Origin: Nocardia sp. MH4
Lineage (GTDB): Bacteria; Actinomycetota; Actinomycetes; Mycobacteriales; Mycobacteriaceae
Length of the DNA stretch: 64,000 nt
NCBI RefSeq assembly: GCF_019266065.1
Contig: NZ_LPNR01000128.1
Span: 46,448-110,447, forward strand
Direction: 5' to 3'
Shown: positions 9,175 to 17,859 of the stretch, piece after piece
Layout of the letters: each line of letters begins with the position of its first letter
Numbering within the stretch: position 1 is the stretch's first letter
Program-made: the position numbers and the translations under genes
Notes under the pieces: generated by a model
Told to the model about the DNA's origin: nothing
Databases searched by the model: none
Seen by the model: only the letters and a program-made list of their open reading frames with translations

Positions 9175-11019
9175 ATGACCACTGTAGATGGACTGCCAAT
9201 TCTCGCCCACCCCCACGGGAGCCGCCTGCCGATGCCCTCCGACCCGACCGTCGACTCGTTGCGCACCGCGATTCTCGGTACCGAAACCTTCCTGCATCAC
9301 CGAGTGCGTGCCGTGATCGCCGGACTCGGTGACCGACCCAGCACAGGTCTGACCTACCCGACCGAAGCGAGCATGGCACCAGACCTGCTCCGCGCAACGA
9401 TCGCAGCACTAGGTGGGTCGGCCGTCGCGATCGCCAACGATCCCCGGCTGCACGGGATCGTGTGTGAATGGGCGGCGGTCTTCGCCCCACATTTGCTGCC
9501 GGTCCTGACCGGCCACCTCGACTTGTCGATAGGGGCGGTCACCGCGTTAGGCAACAGCTCTGCCTACCAGCGTGAACTGCTCACCGAACTCGATACCGGC
9601 GCCGCGGTCGGAGTGCTGCTGTTGACCGAACTCGGTGGCACCAACGGTGCCGACCAGCAGACCATCGCCACCTGGGACAGCACCCGAGGTGGGTTCTGGC
9701 TCGACTCGCCCGACCCGGCGAGCTGGAAGTTCATGCCCAACATCGCCGACACCACCACCCCCAAAATCGGAGTGATCACCGCCCGCGTCATCGTCGACGG
9801 TCGAGACGAAGGTGTCCTGCCGCTCCTGACCAGGGTGCGCACACAGCAAGGCCTCCAACCTGGGCTGAGTGTGCTTGCACTGCCTGACAAAGGTTGGGCG
9901 CCAATGGATCACGCGCTCATCCTGTTTGACCAGCTGTTCGTACCCGCTGATGGGTTGCTCGGTGGGACATGGGCTCAGATAGGCGCTGACGGGTTCGAGT
10001 CGACGGTGCCGGTGCGCGCACGGTTCCACCGGGCGATCGCGACATTAGGGCAGGGGCGACTGGATCTGGCAGGCGCGGCCGCAGCCGGTGCGCGAGCAGG
10101 GTTGGCCGTGACGGTCAACTACGCACTGCAACGCCGCCCTGGTGGACGGACATTGATGGCTGATCGGGGCATGGTCCGCCGCGACCTGGTCTCCGCGCTC
10201 GCGGCGACCTACGCCACCAGCGTGCTCGGGCGCCGCGTGCAGGACATCGCAGCGACCGCACCGACCGGAGATCCGGTCGTGGGCGTGTGGTCGATGCTGG
10301 TCAAACCGCTGCTGGCCTACACCGCGCACGAGGTGCTACTGACCTGTCGGCAACGCAGCGGCGCGCAGGGATCACTGCGTACCAACTGGATTCAGGACTG
10401 GATCGGCAACACCGAAGGAACTATCACCGCCGAGGGTGAGTCGCAGCTGCTGTGGAAACAAGCCGGACAACTCACCTTCCGTGATTTTGCTGCCTTGGCG
10501 CTGCCGCGCACGCCCCGGATTTTGCCTTGGTACGTGCGGATGCTGGGCGATCGGGAAAAGGGCATAGCAGCCGGGTGGCGCCGCGATGACATCGCCGTCG
10601 CGGGGATCACGATCGATCGCGACACCGCCGCCATCGAACTCGCCGCGGCGACCAGTGAACGACTCGCGGCGACCGCGTTGTGGCAGGCATCGACGACGGC
10701 CGAAGACGATATAGCCCGTGGCCTGCTCGAATCCGCTACCGCTGTTTACGCGCTGGAACGAATCCTGTGCCGTGGTACCTGGTTCGCCGCGAATGGTCGG
10801 ATGCCACCCCGAGTAGCACAACGCGTTCACCGCGATCTGCACCACCATCGTGAGCACCTGGGAGCACACCTGGGGGAGTTGGCCGCCGGGTTCGACATCG
10901 CCCTGGACGTTTTCGACGCGCCGATGGCCGCCCCGGACTACTTGCGGTGGTGGCAAGAATGGGCAGGTTGGCCGAGCACCCCAACCATCACCTCGGCCAG
11001 CGACGAGGCGAAGCCATGA
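9175..11019 (+). CDS. Acyl-CoA oxidase / acyl-CoA dehydrogenase family flavoprotein
   Basis: The 614-residue length fits bacterial acyl-CoA oxidase-like proteins, which use FAD to form an enoyl-CoA. Family-like segments are TELGGTNGADQQTIATWD followed by FWLDSP..ASWKFMPN (flavin/substrate region), FDQLFVPADGLLGG, GQGRLDLAGAAAAGAR, and a C-terminal CRQRSGAQG..T.EGES resembling the usual C(R)xxxGGxG...EGDN. ATG 9175 is preferred because GGAGA lies upstream and the residues before it are not family-like. The stop overlaps the next gene (ATGA), so the oxidase and the monooxygenase form an operon. The substrate cannot be told; a fatty acyl or sterol side chain is plausible for this group. It is cargo unrelated to transfer. 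Confidence 0.8.
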   Translation: MTTVDGLPILAHPHGSRLPMPSDPTVDSLRTAILGTETFLHHRVRAVIAGLGDRPSTGLTYPTEASMAPDLLRATIAALGGSAVAIANDPRLHGIVCEWAAVFAPHLLPVLTGHLDLSIGAVTALGNSSAYQRELLTELDTGAAVGVLLLTELGGTNGADQQTIATWDSTRGGFWLDSPDPASWKFMPNIADTTTPKIGVITARVIVDGRDEGVLPLLTRVRTQQGLQPGLSVLALPDKGWAPMDHALILFDQLFVPADGLLGGTWAQIGADGFESTVPVRARFHRAIATLGQGRLDLAGAAAAGARAGLAVTVNYALQRRPGGRTLMADRGMVRRDLVSALAATYATSVLGRRVQDIAATAPTGDPVVGVWSMLVKPLLAYTAHEVLLTCRQRSGAQGSLRTNWIQDWIGNTEGTITAEGESQLLWKQAGQLTFRDFAALALPRTPRILPWYVRMLGDREKGIAAGWRRDDIAVAGITIDRDTAAIELAAATSERLAATALWQASTTAEDDIARGLLESATAVYALERILCRGTWFAANGRMPPRVAQRVHRDLHHHREHLGAHLGELAAGFDIALDVFDAPMAAPDYLRWWQEWAGWPSTPTITSASDEAKP

Positions 11020-12518
11020 CCGAACCCATGATCAAGCACAGTGTGGTCGTGGTCGGCGCGGGATTCGGTGGGCTCACCATGGCCGCAGAACTGAAACAAG
11101 CTGGCGTGGAGAATTTTCTGGTCCTCGAGGAAGGACCAGAGGTCGGCGGGGTATGGCGGGAGAACACCTACCCGGGCTGTTCCTGCGATGTGCCCGCCCA
11201 CCTGTACAGTTTCGCGTTCGACCCCTACCGAGACGCCCATGTGCGTTACCCGGGCCAGCAGGCGATCTTGACCTACATGCGAGAGGTCGCCGACCGCAAC
11301 GGGTTGCGCTCGCACCTACGGTGCAACGTCTCCGTGGTGAGCGCGGATTACTCCGACACTGACCGCACTTGGGCGTTGAGCACCGCCACCGGCGAGATCA
11401 TTTACACGGACGCGGTCGTGTGGGCGCTCGGCCAACTGCATCGACCCGCGATTCCTCGGGTGCGTGGAACGCAGACCTTCGGCGGCCCTGCGTTCCACTC
11501 CGCACGGTGGGATCACACCGCCGACCTGAGCGGGCAGATCGCCGTCGTCGGGACCGGTTCCTCGTCGGCACAGATGATTCCCGAGCTGGCCCGCGTTGCG
11601 GCCGGTGTCACCGTGTATCAGCGTTCCCCGTCCTGGGTACTGCCCAAGCCTGGCGCGTCGTTCGGACCGCTGTCACGAAGAGCACTCACACATGTGCCCG
11701 GTCTGCACGACCTTTACCGGGCGGGGCTCTACCACGCCGCTGATCTGGTTCTCGCGCCGATCATGCGCGCGGGGTGGTCGGCGGGACCTGCCGAACTCGT
11801 TGCGCGGGCCCACCTTCGGTGGCAGGTGCGAGATCGTGAGCTGCGCGCGAAGCTCACACCGAACTACCGGATCGGGGAGAAACGGATCCTGCTCGACAGC
11901 GGATATTATCCGGCGCTGTCCCAGCCACACGTCGAGCTGGTGACCGACCGCATCGACCGGCTCGGCCCGGACGGGATCCGCACTGTCGACGGCACCGAGC
12001 GCCGCGCGGATGTCATCGTGTGGGCCACCGGGTTCCGCGCGCCGGAATTTCTTGCCGGGATGCGGATCCGTGGCCGCGGCGGGGTGGACCTGCACGACCG
12101 GTGGCGGCGAGATGGGCGACCGACCGCCTTCTACGGACTTGCGGTGCCCAGCTTTCCGAATCTCTACATGATCGCTGGGCCGCACTCGTTCACTCCGTCG
12201 AACAGCAATCCCTCGGTCAAGCAACACCAGGCCCGGTACATCATGCGCTGTCTGGCCCTCAGTGCAGACTGGGGTGCGCCGGTGGAGGTGATCGAGCGGG
12301 CGATGGCGAGCTACATCGATCGGTTGGATCGTGCTCTCGCCCGAACTGTCTGGTGCGATGGTGCGGCGAGGACGTGGTGGAAGCGCGCTGACGGCACGAT
12401 CACCAATGCCTGGCCTGGAACCGTCAGCGAGTTCGAACAAGCGATCGCAGACAGCGATCCAGCCGAATCGTTCGTGCGGGTGGCCGCGAATGCTAGAGCT
12501 CTGGTGGAGCGCCGATGA
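11016..12518 (+). CDS. Baeyer-Villiger-type flavin monooxygenase
   Basis: These enzymes use FAD, NADPH and oxygen to insert an oxygen next to a ketone, giving esters or lactones. The 500-residue protein has an N-terminal FAD site GAGFGG (14-19), the Baeyer-Villiger fingerprint FGGPAFHSARW at 155-165 (pattern FxGxxxHxxxW, exact), and a second Rossmann site VVGTGSSSAQ near 178-186 for NADPH. VVWALGQLHRPAIP and VIVWATGF are further family blocks. The usual length is 490-550. ATG 11016 overlaps the oxidase stop, which fixes the start and shows translational coupling. With an acyl-CoA oxidase next door, breakdown or tailoring of a ketone, steroid or long-chain lipid is a reasonable inference; the true substrate is unknown. 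Confidence 0.92.
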   Translation: MTEPMIKHSVVVVGAGFGGLTMAAELKQAGVENFLVLEEGPEVGGVWRENTYPGCSCDVPAHLYSFAFDPYRDAHVRYPGQQAILTYMREVADRNGLRSHLRCNVSVVSADYSDTDRTWALSTATGEIIYTDAVVWALGQLHRPAIPRVRGTQTFGGPAFHSARWDHTADLSGQIAVVGTGSSSAQMIPELARVAAGVTVYQRSPSWVLPKPGASFGPLSRRALTHVPGLHDLYRAGLYHAADLVLAPIMRAGWSAGPAELVARAHLRWQVRDRELRAKLTPNYRIGEKRILLDSGYYPALSQPHVELVTDRIDRLGPDGIRTVDGTERRADVIVWATGFRAPEFLAGMRIRGRGGVDLHDRWRRDGRPTAFYGLAVPSFPNLYMIAGPHSFTPSNSNPSVKQHQARYIMRCLALSADWGAPVEVIERAMASYIDRLDRALARTVWCDGAARTWWKRADGTITNAWPGTVSEFEQAIADSDPAESFVRVAANARALVERR

Positions 12519-12635
12519 ACGTGTCACGCATGTCTGCCGGCCGAGCTCGTGGCGAGATCGGAGAATCGCCTAAGTGGTCATATGCAGGGGTCAGCTTGAC
12601 ATAGTTCCGATGAGCAACCGGTTGCGACGCAATAG

Positions 12636-13097
12636 CTATAGGTACCGGGAGAGCACGATTGTTAGCGTCTTCTCAAGATTCTCTCGCGGGTGCTGAGTGG
12701 GCACAGGCTTGCTGAACATTCCTTCCGGCTGAGCTGTCAGCTGATAGAGCAATCCGTCAGTGCCGACCACAACGCCGCACCCTCGCCCGTACGATGACAG
12801 CGCGGGACTACGGTCACCAGTACACCCTTGGCAGCTCGACAGGCTCCACCCGGTGATACGTTTCCGTTTGACCACTATCGAACTAGTGCCGCCGTAGTCG
12901 GGGTAGTGCGTATCTCTGTGACTGGCTGGAGCAATTCTCAATCGTGTCATTTCAGCGACGAACTCTTGCAGAAGAGCATGTTCGGCCGCCATGAGTGAAG
13001 CCCGCTCTTCCCCGGACTTCTTGGCAGCGGAAGCTTCCTGTTGTTGTTTTGCGTCTCGGTCAGCCTTTGCGCGCTGCGCGCCGTCGAACAGACCCAC
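12636..13097 (-). CDS. Small hypothetical protein with charged coiled N-terminus
   Basis: A 153-residue protein that I do not recognise. It opens with MGLFDGAQRAKADRDAKQQQ, a Lys/Gln/Glu-rich helix (about 8-55) likely to form a coiled coil, followed by a beta-rich half with SIVVKRKRITGWSLS and GVVVGTDGLLYQL, a pattern seen in small ligand- or lipid-binding folds. Cysteines 84, 87 and about 103 may be structural. The GTG start at 13097 is supported by AAGAGGAG seven bases upstream. It is convergent with the monooxygenase gene and stands alone. Confidence 0.6.
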   Translation of the reverse strand: MGLFDGAQRAKADRDAKQQQEASAAKKSGEERASLMAAEHALLQEFVAEMTRLRIAPASHRDTHYPDYGGTSSIVVKRKRITGWSLSSCQGCTGDRSPALSSYGRGCGVVVGTDGLLYQLTAQPEGMFSKPVPTQHPRENLEKTLTIVLSRYL

Positions 13098-13371
13098 GAT
13101 GCTCCTCTTATAGGTTGGTCGACGAGGTGATGTACCCCGGGTTCTGCGGGTATGCGCTGCCGACAGACATCGGGCCAGGGTTGGTTGACTGTTGCAGTAT
13201 CTCGCACTCGGTTGGGTCCGGCCCGGGAATCCTGAAGCTGTGGCCCGTCGATCCTTGACGGAGTAGTCGTGCCCGGATCATCTCGCTGTGGGTCCGTCGA
13301 TTGTTGTCAAGACAATGCGGGACTTGGATGAGCGGTCGCGTCTAGGCGGGCCGCTGCTGCTCAGGCGATGC

Positions 13372-14772
13372 CTAGCGGCGGCTATGTGCGCGCAGCCGGA
13401 GCCCTGCAGGCTTGAGGGTGAGAGTTTCGCGGACATCGAGGTCATAGCCGGGGTCGGATTCCAGGTCGAACTGGTGCAGAAGCACCGCGAGGGTGACCGC
13501 TATTTCGTGGTACGCGAACTGGCGCCCGATGCAGGCACGGGGGCCAGTACCGAAAGGCTTGTAGACGCGGGGCGGTAGGCCGCGAAGGTTGTCCGGCAGG
13601 AACCGGTCGGGATTGAACTGATCGGCATCGGGGCCCCAGGCGGGGTCTCGATGGGCGGCGAGGAGTAGCACCAGTACCCAGTCCTTCTTAGCGAATCGAT
13701 AGCGGCCGCCTAGCGTGGTGTCTTGCTTGGCCCGGCGGAAGTATCCGGGCCCGGTTGGCCACAGCCGCAGAGTTTCGTCGATGACGCGGCGCAGACTACG
13801 CAGCTTGGCCACGTCGTCGTAGCGGATGTCCGGGAATTCCGCTGTGGGCCAACGCTCATCGAGTTCGACGCGGACGGTCGCGGCGATGTCGGGGCGGGTC
13901 GAGAGGTAGTGCAGAGCGAAAGCGATGGTGTTGGCGGAGGTCTCACTGCCCGCGATGAGGAAGGTGAGGATCTGGTTTCGGATGTTGACCGTGTCGAGAC
14001 GTTCCCCGGTTTCTGGGTCGACGCTGTCGAGCATGAGATCGAGGATGTCGCGATACTCACGATGGGGATGGCCTTTGCGGGCCTCGATGATGTCGTCGAC
14101 GACAGCGTGCGCATGCGTCAGGTCGGCCAGGTGTCGCTCGCGGTCGTCGCGTCGGAAGACTTTGTCGAACAAGGGAAGGACGTCGGTGCGACGGTTGGCG
14201 TAGGCGAGCTCACGCACCATCGCTTCGACGAAGGAACCGCTGTTCGAATCGGCCAGCGAACCGAAGGAATGCGAGAACCCTGCGCGCGCAATGATTTCGA
14301 ACGTCAGCTTGTTCGTCGTCGCCGGCACGTCGATCCACTGCGGTGTCGCGGACCAGACATCGGTCAACTCCCGAACGGTCTCGATGATCGAGCCGTGGTA
14401 GTTGGCCATCGCCGACTTGGTGAAGGCTGGGGCGAGAATGGTGTGTGCCTTGGCCCAATTCGGCTCGGAGTTGTAGGCGGTGAACAATCCGTCGCCCGCC
14501 AGTGGTCGCAGTTTGATCAGCGCGTGCCCGACGTGCTTTTCCCACCGCGACTCGTCGTTGACTTCCTCGACGGCCTCGACTCCGGTGACGATGATCGCGG
14601 GGTAACCGAACAGCTTCTGTTCGAAGACCGGCCCCAACTCCCGCGCTTGCTCGGCCAGCCGTTGGCACGGCTTTGCGAAATCGGTGGTCAGGATGTCGCC
14701 GAGCAGCGGTAGCCGAAATCGGGGATGCGGCAGCTTCGCCGATAGCCCCGTAGCGGTGGTCGTCTCGATCAT
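13372..14772 (-). CDS. Cytochrome P450 resembling the CYP102 heme domain
   Basis: A 466-residue P450. It has the I-helix AGSETSAN, ETLRLWP (ExxR), the heme loop FGTGPRACIG with the cysteine ligand near C414, and a C-terminal ETLTLKPAGL. Side by side with the heme domain of P450 BM3 as I remember it, blocks match along the whole length: AGDGLFT near 100, NW.KAH.IL.P.F, AM..YH, ACIG.QFA.HE, ETLTLKP. BM3-type enzymes are fatty-acid hydroxylases fused to a reductase; here the protein stops after the heme domain, so electrons must come from separate partners, none of which is nearby. It is the last gene of a minus-strand module, nine bases after the MAB_1171c-type gene. Confidence 0.92.
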   Translation of the reverse strand: MIETTTATGLSAKLPHPRFRLPLLGDILTTDFAKPCQRLAEQARELGPVFEQKLFGYPAIIVTGVEAVEEVNDESRWEKHVGHALIKLRPLAGDGLFTAYNSEPNWAKAHTILAPAFTKSAMANYHGSIIETVRELTDVWSATPQWIDVPATTNKLTFEIIARAGFSHSFGSLADSNSGSFVEAMVRELAYANRRTDVLPLFDKVFRRDDRERHLADLTHAHAVVDDIIEARKGHPHREYRDILDLMLDSVDPETGERLDTVNIRNQILTFLIAGSETSANTIAFALHYLSTRPDIAATVRVELDERWPTAEFPDIRYDDVAKLRSLRRVIDETLRLWPTGPGYFRRAKQDTTLGGRYRFAKKDWVLVLLLAAHRDPAWGPDADQFNPDRFLPDNLRGLPPRVYKPFGTGPRACIGRQFAYHEIAVTLAVLLHQFDLESDPGYDLDVRETLTLKPAGLRLRAHSRR

Positions 14773-14781
14773 GTTGTGTCC

Positions 14782-16002
14782 CTACGTCTTCTGGGTTGGT
14801 GATTCGGCTGGTCGGTGCGAAGCGGACCGGTCGGCGGCGACGAACCGATGGGCAGGCGACCACCACTTGGCCAGTCGCAACAACTCTGATACCTCGTCTG
14901 CGAGGTTCGCTGAGGTCGAGGTAGGTAGCGGCGTTGCGGTCTCGGCACGCGGTGCGATCCCCTCGAGGCGATCGTGGGCGGCCCTCGCCAACTGCAGTGC
15001 GAGGGTGGCTGTGTCCCATTCGGATCTGGGAATGTGCTCTCGCGCAGTGAAAGTCGCGAACATGTCGGGTTCTACGTCGTGAGCGAAGGAACGCAGCCCG
15101 AGCATGGCGTCTCGTATTTCGACTGTCGCACGGTGTAGCTGCAAGGTAGTGATCCGTCGCTGCGACGGGCGCGGGCCAAGTGGAAGTCGACTGTCGGGGA
15201 ACAGTGACACCATCGCTTGCCATAGTGATCGTAGCTGGCGCCACTGCCTGCTTGTCGTGTCGTAGCCGAGCCATCGCGTCGCTGACCGTAGTGGCGGAGC
15301 GGCTGACACGGCCACTATGGCGGCGGCGATCCAGAAGAAGTTCCGCGGATGGGTTTGCATCCGGTACTCGACGGAATCGAGAAGGTGTAGTTCCTGAAGG
15401 ACCGCGAGCACCAGCGCGATAGCGGTGGTGACTCCGATGGTTGCTCCGGCTGCCGCGATGCCCGCGAGAACAAGTTTCTCGCTGCGGATCACGCCGGGCT
15501 GCCGGTATTCGGTGTGGCACCGGCTGACCATCACATAGGCCAGGTAGGTCGGCAGCACCGAGAAACCCACCCACACCAGTACCCCGTCCCAACCGCCGGT
15601 TATTTCGATGGGCATGTGGGCGCGTCGTGCTCGTGTACCGGCGATGAGCATGAGGGCCGACAACGCGACAGCGACGAACGCATACCGAAGACATTGTTGT
15701 CGTGCATGTTTGGTATTCCAGCCCGACAACATGCCGACCACGCAGAGGAACGGTGCGATGGAGCAGACGATTGTGCACAGCGTCAGTTGCTGAATCGCGG
15801 TCACACTCAGCGGCGTGTGCTCGGCGATCGCGTGCTGTACTGCGCGTTCACGCAGCAGTTGGGTCGCGAGAATGATGGTGAGGGTCGTGTTCAGGTACCG
15901 TTCGGCCGTGCTGCTGGCGAACCAGTTCCAACGCGCACCCACCACCAGCGTCATCGCGACGATGATCGGCCATGCGATCGTTGCCGATACTGCCGAGGTC
16001 AT
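14782..16002 (-). CDS. MAB_1171c-type multi-pass membrane protein
   Basis: A 406-residue protein with six or seven hydrophobic segments in its first ~245 residues (for example VAMTLVVGARW, TIVCSIAPFLCVVGML, FVAVALSALMLIAG, VLVWVGFSVLPTYLAYVMV, VLAGIAAAGATIGV, FFWIAAAIVAVSA) and a soluble C-terminal half. This plan and the LQLHRATVEIRDAMLGLRSF segment fit the actinobacterial group annotated as MAB_1171c putative transporters (DUF6545); transport has not been shown to my knowledge. The ATG overlaps the peptidase stop (ATGA). In this group the usual company is an ImmA/IrrE peptidase and an XRE regulator, as seen here. Confidence 0.8.
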   Translation of the reverse strand: MTSAVSATIAWPIIVAMTLVVGARWNWFASSTAERYLNTTLTIILATQLLRERAVQHAIAEHTPLSVTAIQQLTLCTIVCSIAPFLCVVGMLSGWNTKHARQQCLRYAFVAVALSALMLIAGTRARRAHMPIEITGGWDGVLVWVGFSVLPTYLAYVMVSRCHTEYRQPGVIRSEKLVLAGIAAAGATIGVTTAIALVLAVLQELHLLDSVEYRMQTHPRNFFWIAAAIVAVSAAPPLRSATRWLGYDTTSRQWRQLRSLWQAMVSLFPDSRLPLGPRPSQRRITTLQLHRATVEIRDAMLGLRSFAHDVEPDMFATFTAREHIPRSEWDTATLALQLARAAHDRLEGIAPRAETATPLPTSTSANLADEVSELLRLAKWWSPAHRFVAADRSASHRPAESPTQKT

Positions 16003-16505
16003 TGCTGCCTGAAAAGAACATTGCGTAGACCCTGGCTGGGGTGGTCGGCTGTTGCCGCGACCATGACCAGGGTGGCGAAGGTCTCCGCTTCGCGCTCGAG
16101 GCGGTCACCGTAGTCCGAGCGCCCCAGTACCGCTCGCACCGTCGCCGGGTCGAGGTCTGGAAAAGCTGAGCGGAGCAACGGATCAGGGGCTCGGGCGTTC
16201 TCGGCAGTGCCTGCTGCGCGGTCGTGATCGAGCAGCATGTGACCGAGCTCGTGGCAGACGATCTGATCGATGTGATATTCCGAGGTCGCGGCCTCGTAGA
16301 TGATCACGTCCTCGCTGTCGCGCATCAGCCAGATGCCGCACGCGCTGTCGGGCGTCACCGGCAGTTCGAGGTCGGCAGTCGAGATCAGGGTGATGGGCCG
16401 CCCGCGCAGCGTGGCGACGTTGTCGACGAACGTCGTTCGGTTCCACGGCCGGGGAATCGGGAGCTGGGTAACCAGCTTGTCGATCCGCTTCGTCGAATTC
16501 TTCAT
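15999..16505 (-). CDS. ImmA/IrrE-family metallopeptidase
   Basis: A 168-residue zinc peptidase of the family that cleaves XRE-type repressors to switch on genes under stress or signal (ImmA of ICEBs1, IrrE of Deinococcus). The zinc motif HELGH is at 85-89, with E118-region acidic residues downstream and a YHIDQIVCHELGHMLLDH context typical of the family. A tail of about 60 residues with REAETFATLVM is where these proteins often carry the third ligand (EAE). It lies between the EspR-like regulator (35 bases upstream) and the membrane protein (overlapping). The likely target is the adjacent regulator; that is inference. Confidence 0.85.
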   Translation of the reverse strand: MKNSTKRIDKLVTQLPIPRPWNRTTFVDNVATLRGRPITLISTADLELPVTPDSACGIWLMRDSEDVIIYEAATSEYHIDQIVCHELGHMLLDHDRAAGTAENARAPDPLLRSAFPDLDPATVRAVLGRSDYGDRLEREAETFATLVMVAATADHPSQGLRNVLFRQQ

Positions 16506-16540
16506 GACCCCGTAGTCCCCACCGATACGTCCACCCCAGA

Positions 16541-16990
16541 TCAGCGATCCTGCGACTCGATCGGAGGCAGATTCTCGATCTCGCGCGCACGATCAACGAT
16601 AGCGGCGATGCTGTCCAACGTGCGAGGCGTGAGACCCGATGCCCGCAACGCCAGGCCGCGTACACCGGAATCTTTCATCGCTTGCAGCAAATTCAGCTGA
16701 GCCTCGGTCGACTCGTCGGACTCGGCATCGAGCAGATACGACGCGGACACTCCGAAGAACTGCGCGATCGCGCGCAGATGCTGCACCGTCGGATTGGACT
16801 TCATCCCCGACCGAAGTTGCCACAGATACGCGGGGCTGATCGACACCCCGGTCGCCTCCGTGATCGCAGCCGCGGCAGCGGCATTGGACAGCGGCGGCAC
16901 CGAGGGCTTGCGCATCACCTCGAACAACCGATTGATCTTCGCGGCCAAATCGGTTGGGCTCTCGGGGTTTTCGTGCTGTCGCCCGTCCAC
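16541..16990 (-). CDS. EspR-like XRE transcriptional regulator
   Basis: A 149-residue DNA-binding protein. The HTH (about 15-75) contains GVSISPAYLWQLRSG..SNPTVQHLRAIAQFFGVSASYLLD, which lines up with Mycobacterium tuberculosis EspR (MSAPYLSQLRSG..TNPS...ALANFF). The C-terminal part (GVRGLALRASGLTPRTLDSI) matches the EspR dimerisation region in order. GTG 16990 is chosen because a near-perfect AGGAGGGGG lies five to thirteen bases upstream; the extension beyond it is not EspR-like. It heads the operon with the peptidase, membrane protein and P450. A GTAC-rich site cluster with one perfect dyad lies just upstream and probably includes its own operator. Confidence 0.85.
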   Translation of the reverse strand: MDGRQHENPESPTDLAAKINRLFEVMRKPSVPPLSNAAAAAAITEATGVSISPAYLWQLRSGMKSNPTVQHLRAIAQFFGVSASYLLDAESDESTEAQLNLLQAMKDSGVRGLALRASGLTPRTLDSIAAIVDRAREIENLPPIESQDR

Positions 16991-17026
16991 TGTTCCCCCT
17001 CCTGCGAAATACGGCCGTTTACACCA

Positions 17027-17141
17027 CAGTACAATAGACGGCCATTGACATGTACCAGCGTGCATGACACAGTCGCTTCGTGTACATCAGTACACGCCAC
17101 TCGGTCCGTATGTGTACTGGCGTGGAGGGGGGTCAGTACAT
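17027..17141 (-). promoter_or_regulatory. Cluster of GTAC sites with one perfect dyad (17080-17095)
   Basis: GTAC tetranucleotides begin at 17029, 17052, 17082, 17090, 17114 and 17136. The pair at 17082/17090 forms the perfect inverted repeat GTGTAC-ATCA-GTACAC (17080-17095). Outer sites lie 22-30 bases apart, close to two or three helical turns. The cluster is immediately upstream of the EspR-like gene and is the obvious candidate for autoregulation. Confidence 0.55.
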
Positions 17142-17142
17142 G

Positions 17143-17859
17143 CTGGACTAGGTCGGCGAACGCCGACGGCAGCACTCCGGTCGATGAAGCCCGGAGTGTT
17201 GCGGTCTAGCAGGCTCGGCCGCGGCTAGGCGGGCGTCGCATGTCGGCGCCGATGCGATGATCGCAGTCGGCGGGCGCGAGGGCATTGACAGCACCCGCAG
17301 TCGAGCTCGTCGCCTTCTGCGGATCGGCTTCGGAGGGGAGTGCACCCATCGGCGATGCCATCGGACGCCGAAGTGACCGATGCCGCCGGGCGAAGGGGGG
17401 AGTGAGCCCGACGGCATCGATATCAACGGCGCCGACCGACCCGCGAGGGCGCGGCATGCCGCTGATTCGGGTGACAATCCTTGGGGGGGAATAAGGTTGC
17501 CGACCCGCACTTCATCCTAACCAGCAAGTTCTCGCACTGCCCATCTTGGTGATTCCGCGATGCTGTTGAAAATGCCGCTAAAAGACAGTGCAGCGCAACG
17601 GGCCTGTCCGCGATGGCGAACCGGCATAGACCGCCCGTGAGTGTGAGACCCCAGTGCTCGTGTGGAATCGCTGATGGGCCGCACTGTGGAGGGGCTGGCC
17701 GTACACCGGATTGGCTAGTCCCCGCGCCGTGCAGACAGCGGCGTGGCGCGCAGATCAGGGATGGCTGAGCCCGTAGTTTCCAGGTCGCGAGCGCACAACT
17801 GTATCGCGCGGACCCGGCAGCGCGGTCACCCCGGCCACAAGCCTTCTACGGTGCCCTGT
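17143..17859. other. Gap without a convincing gene
   Basis: About 700 bases between the EspR-like promoter region and the end of the NUDIX gene. Short open frames exist on both strands but have Arg/Pro/Ala-rich translations and no ribosome site or family resemblance. The stretch around 17210-17500 is strongly GC-rich; from 17515 to 17620 it is more mixed. I see no tRNA, terminator or repeat that I can defend. Confidence 0.4.

Noticed and set aside
13723..14712. Plus-strand frame of 329 codons opposite the P450
   Set aside because: Antisense of a P450 with all motifs intact; no independent evidence.
14210..15778. Minus-strand frame of 522 codons across the P450 and membrane-protein genes
   Set aside because: Runs in another frame through two well-supported genes; Arg/His-rich shadow.
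17148..17510. Minus-strand frame of 120 codons in the gap after the EspR-like promoter
   Set aside because: Arg/Pro/Ala/Ser-rich text without ribosome site or family resemblance; the region scores like non-coding GC-rich DNA.
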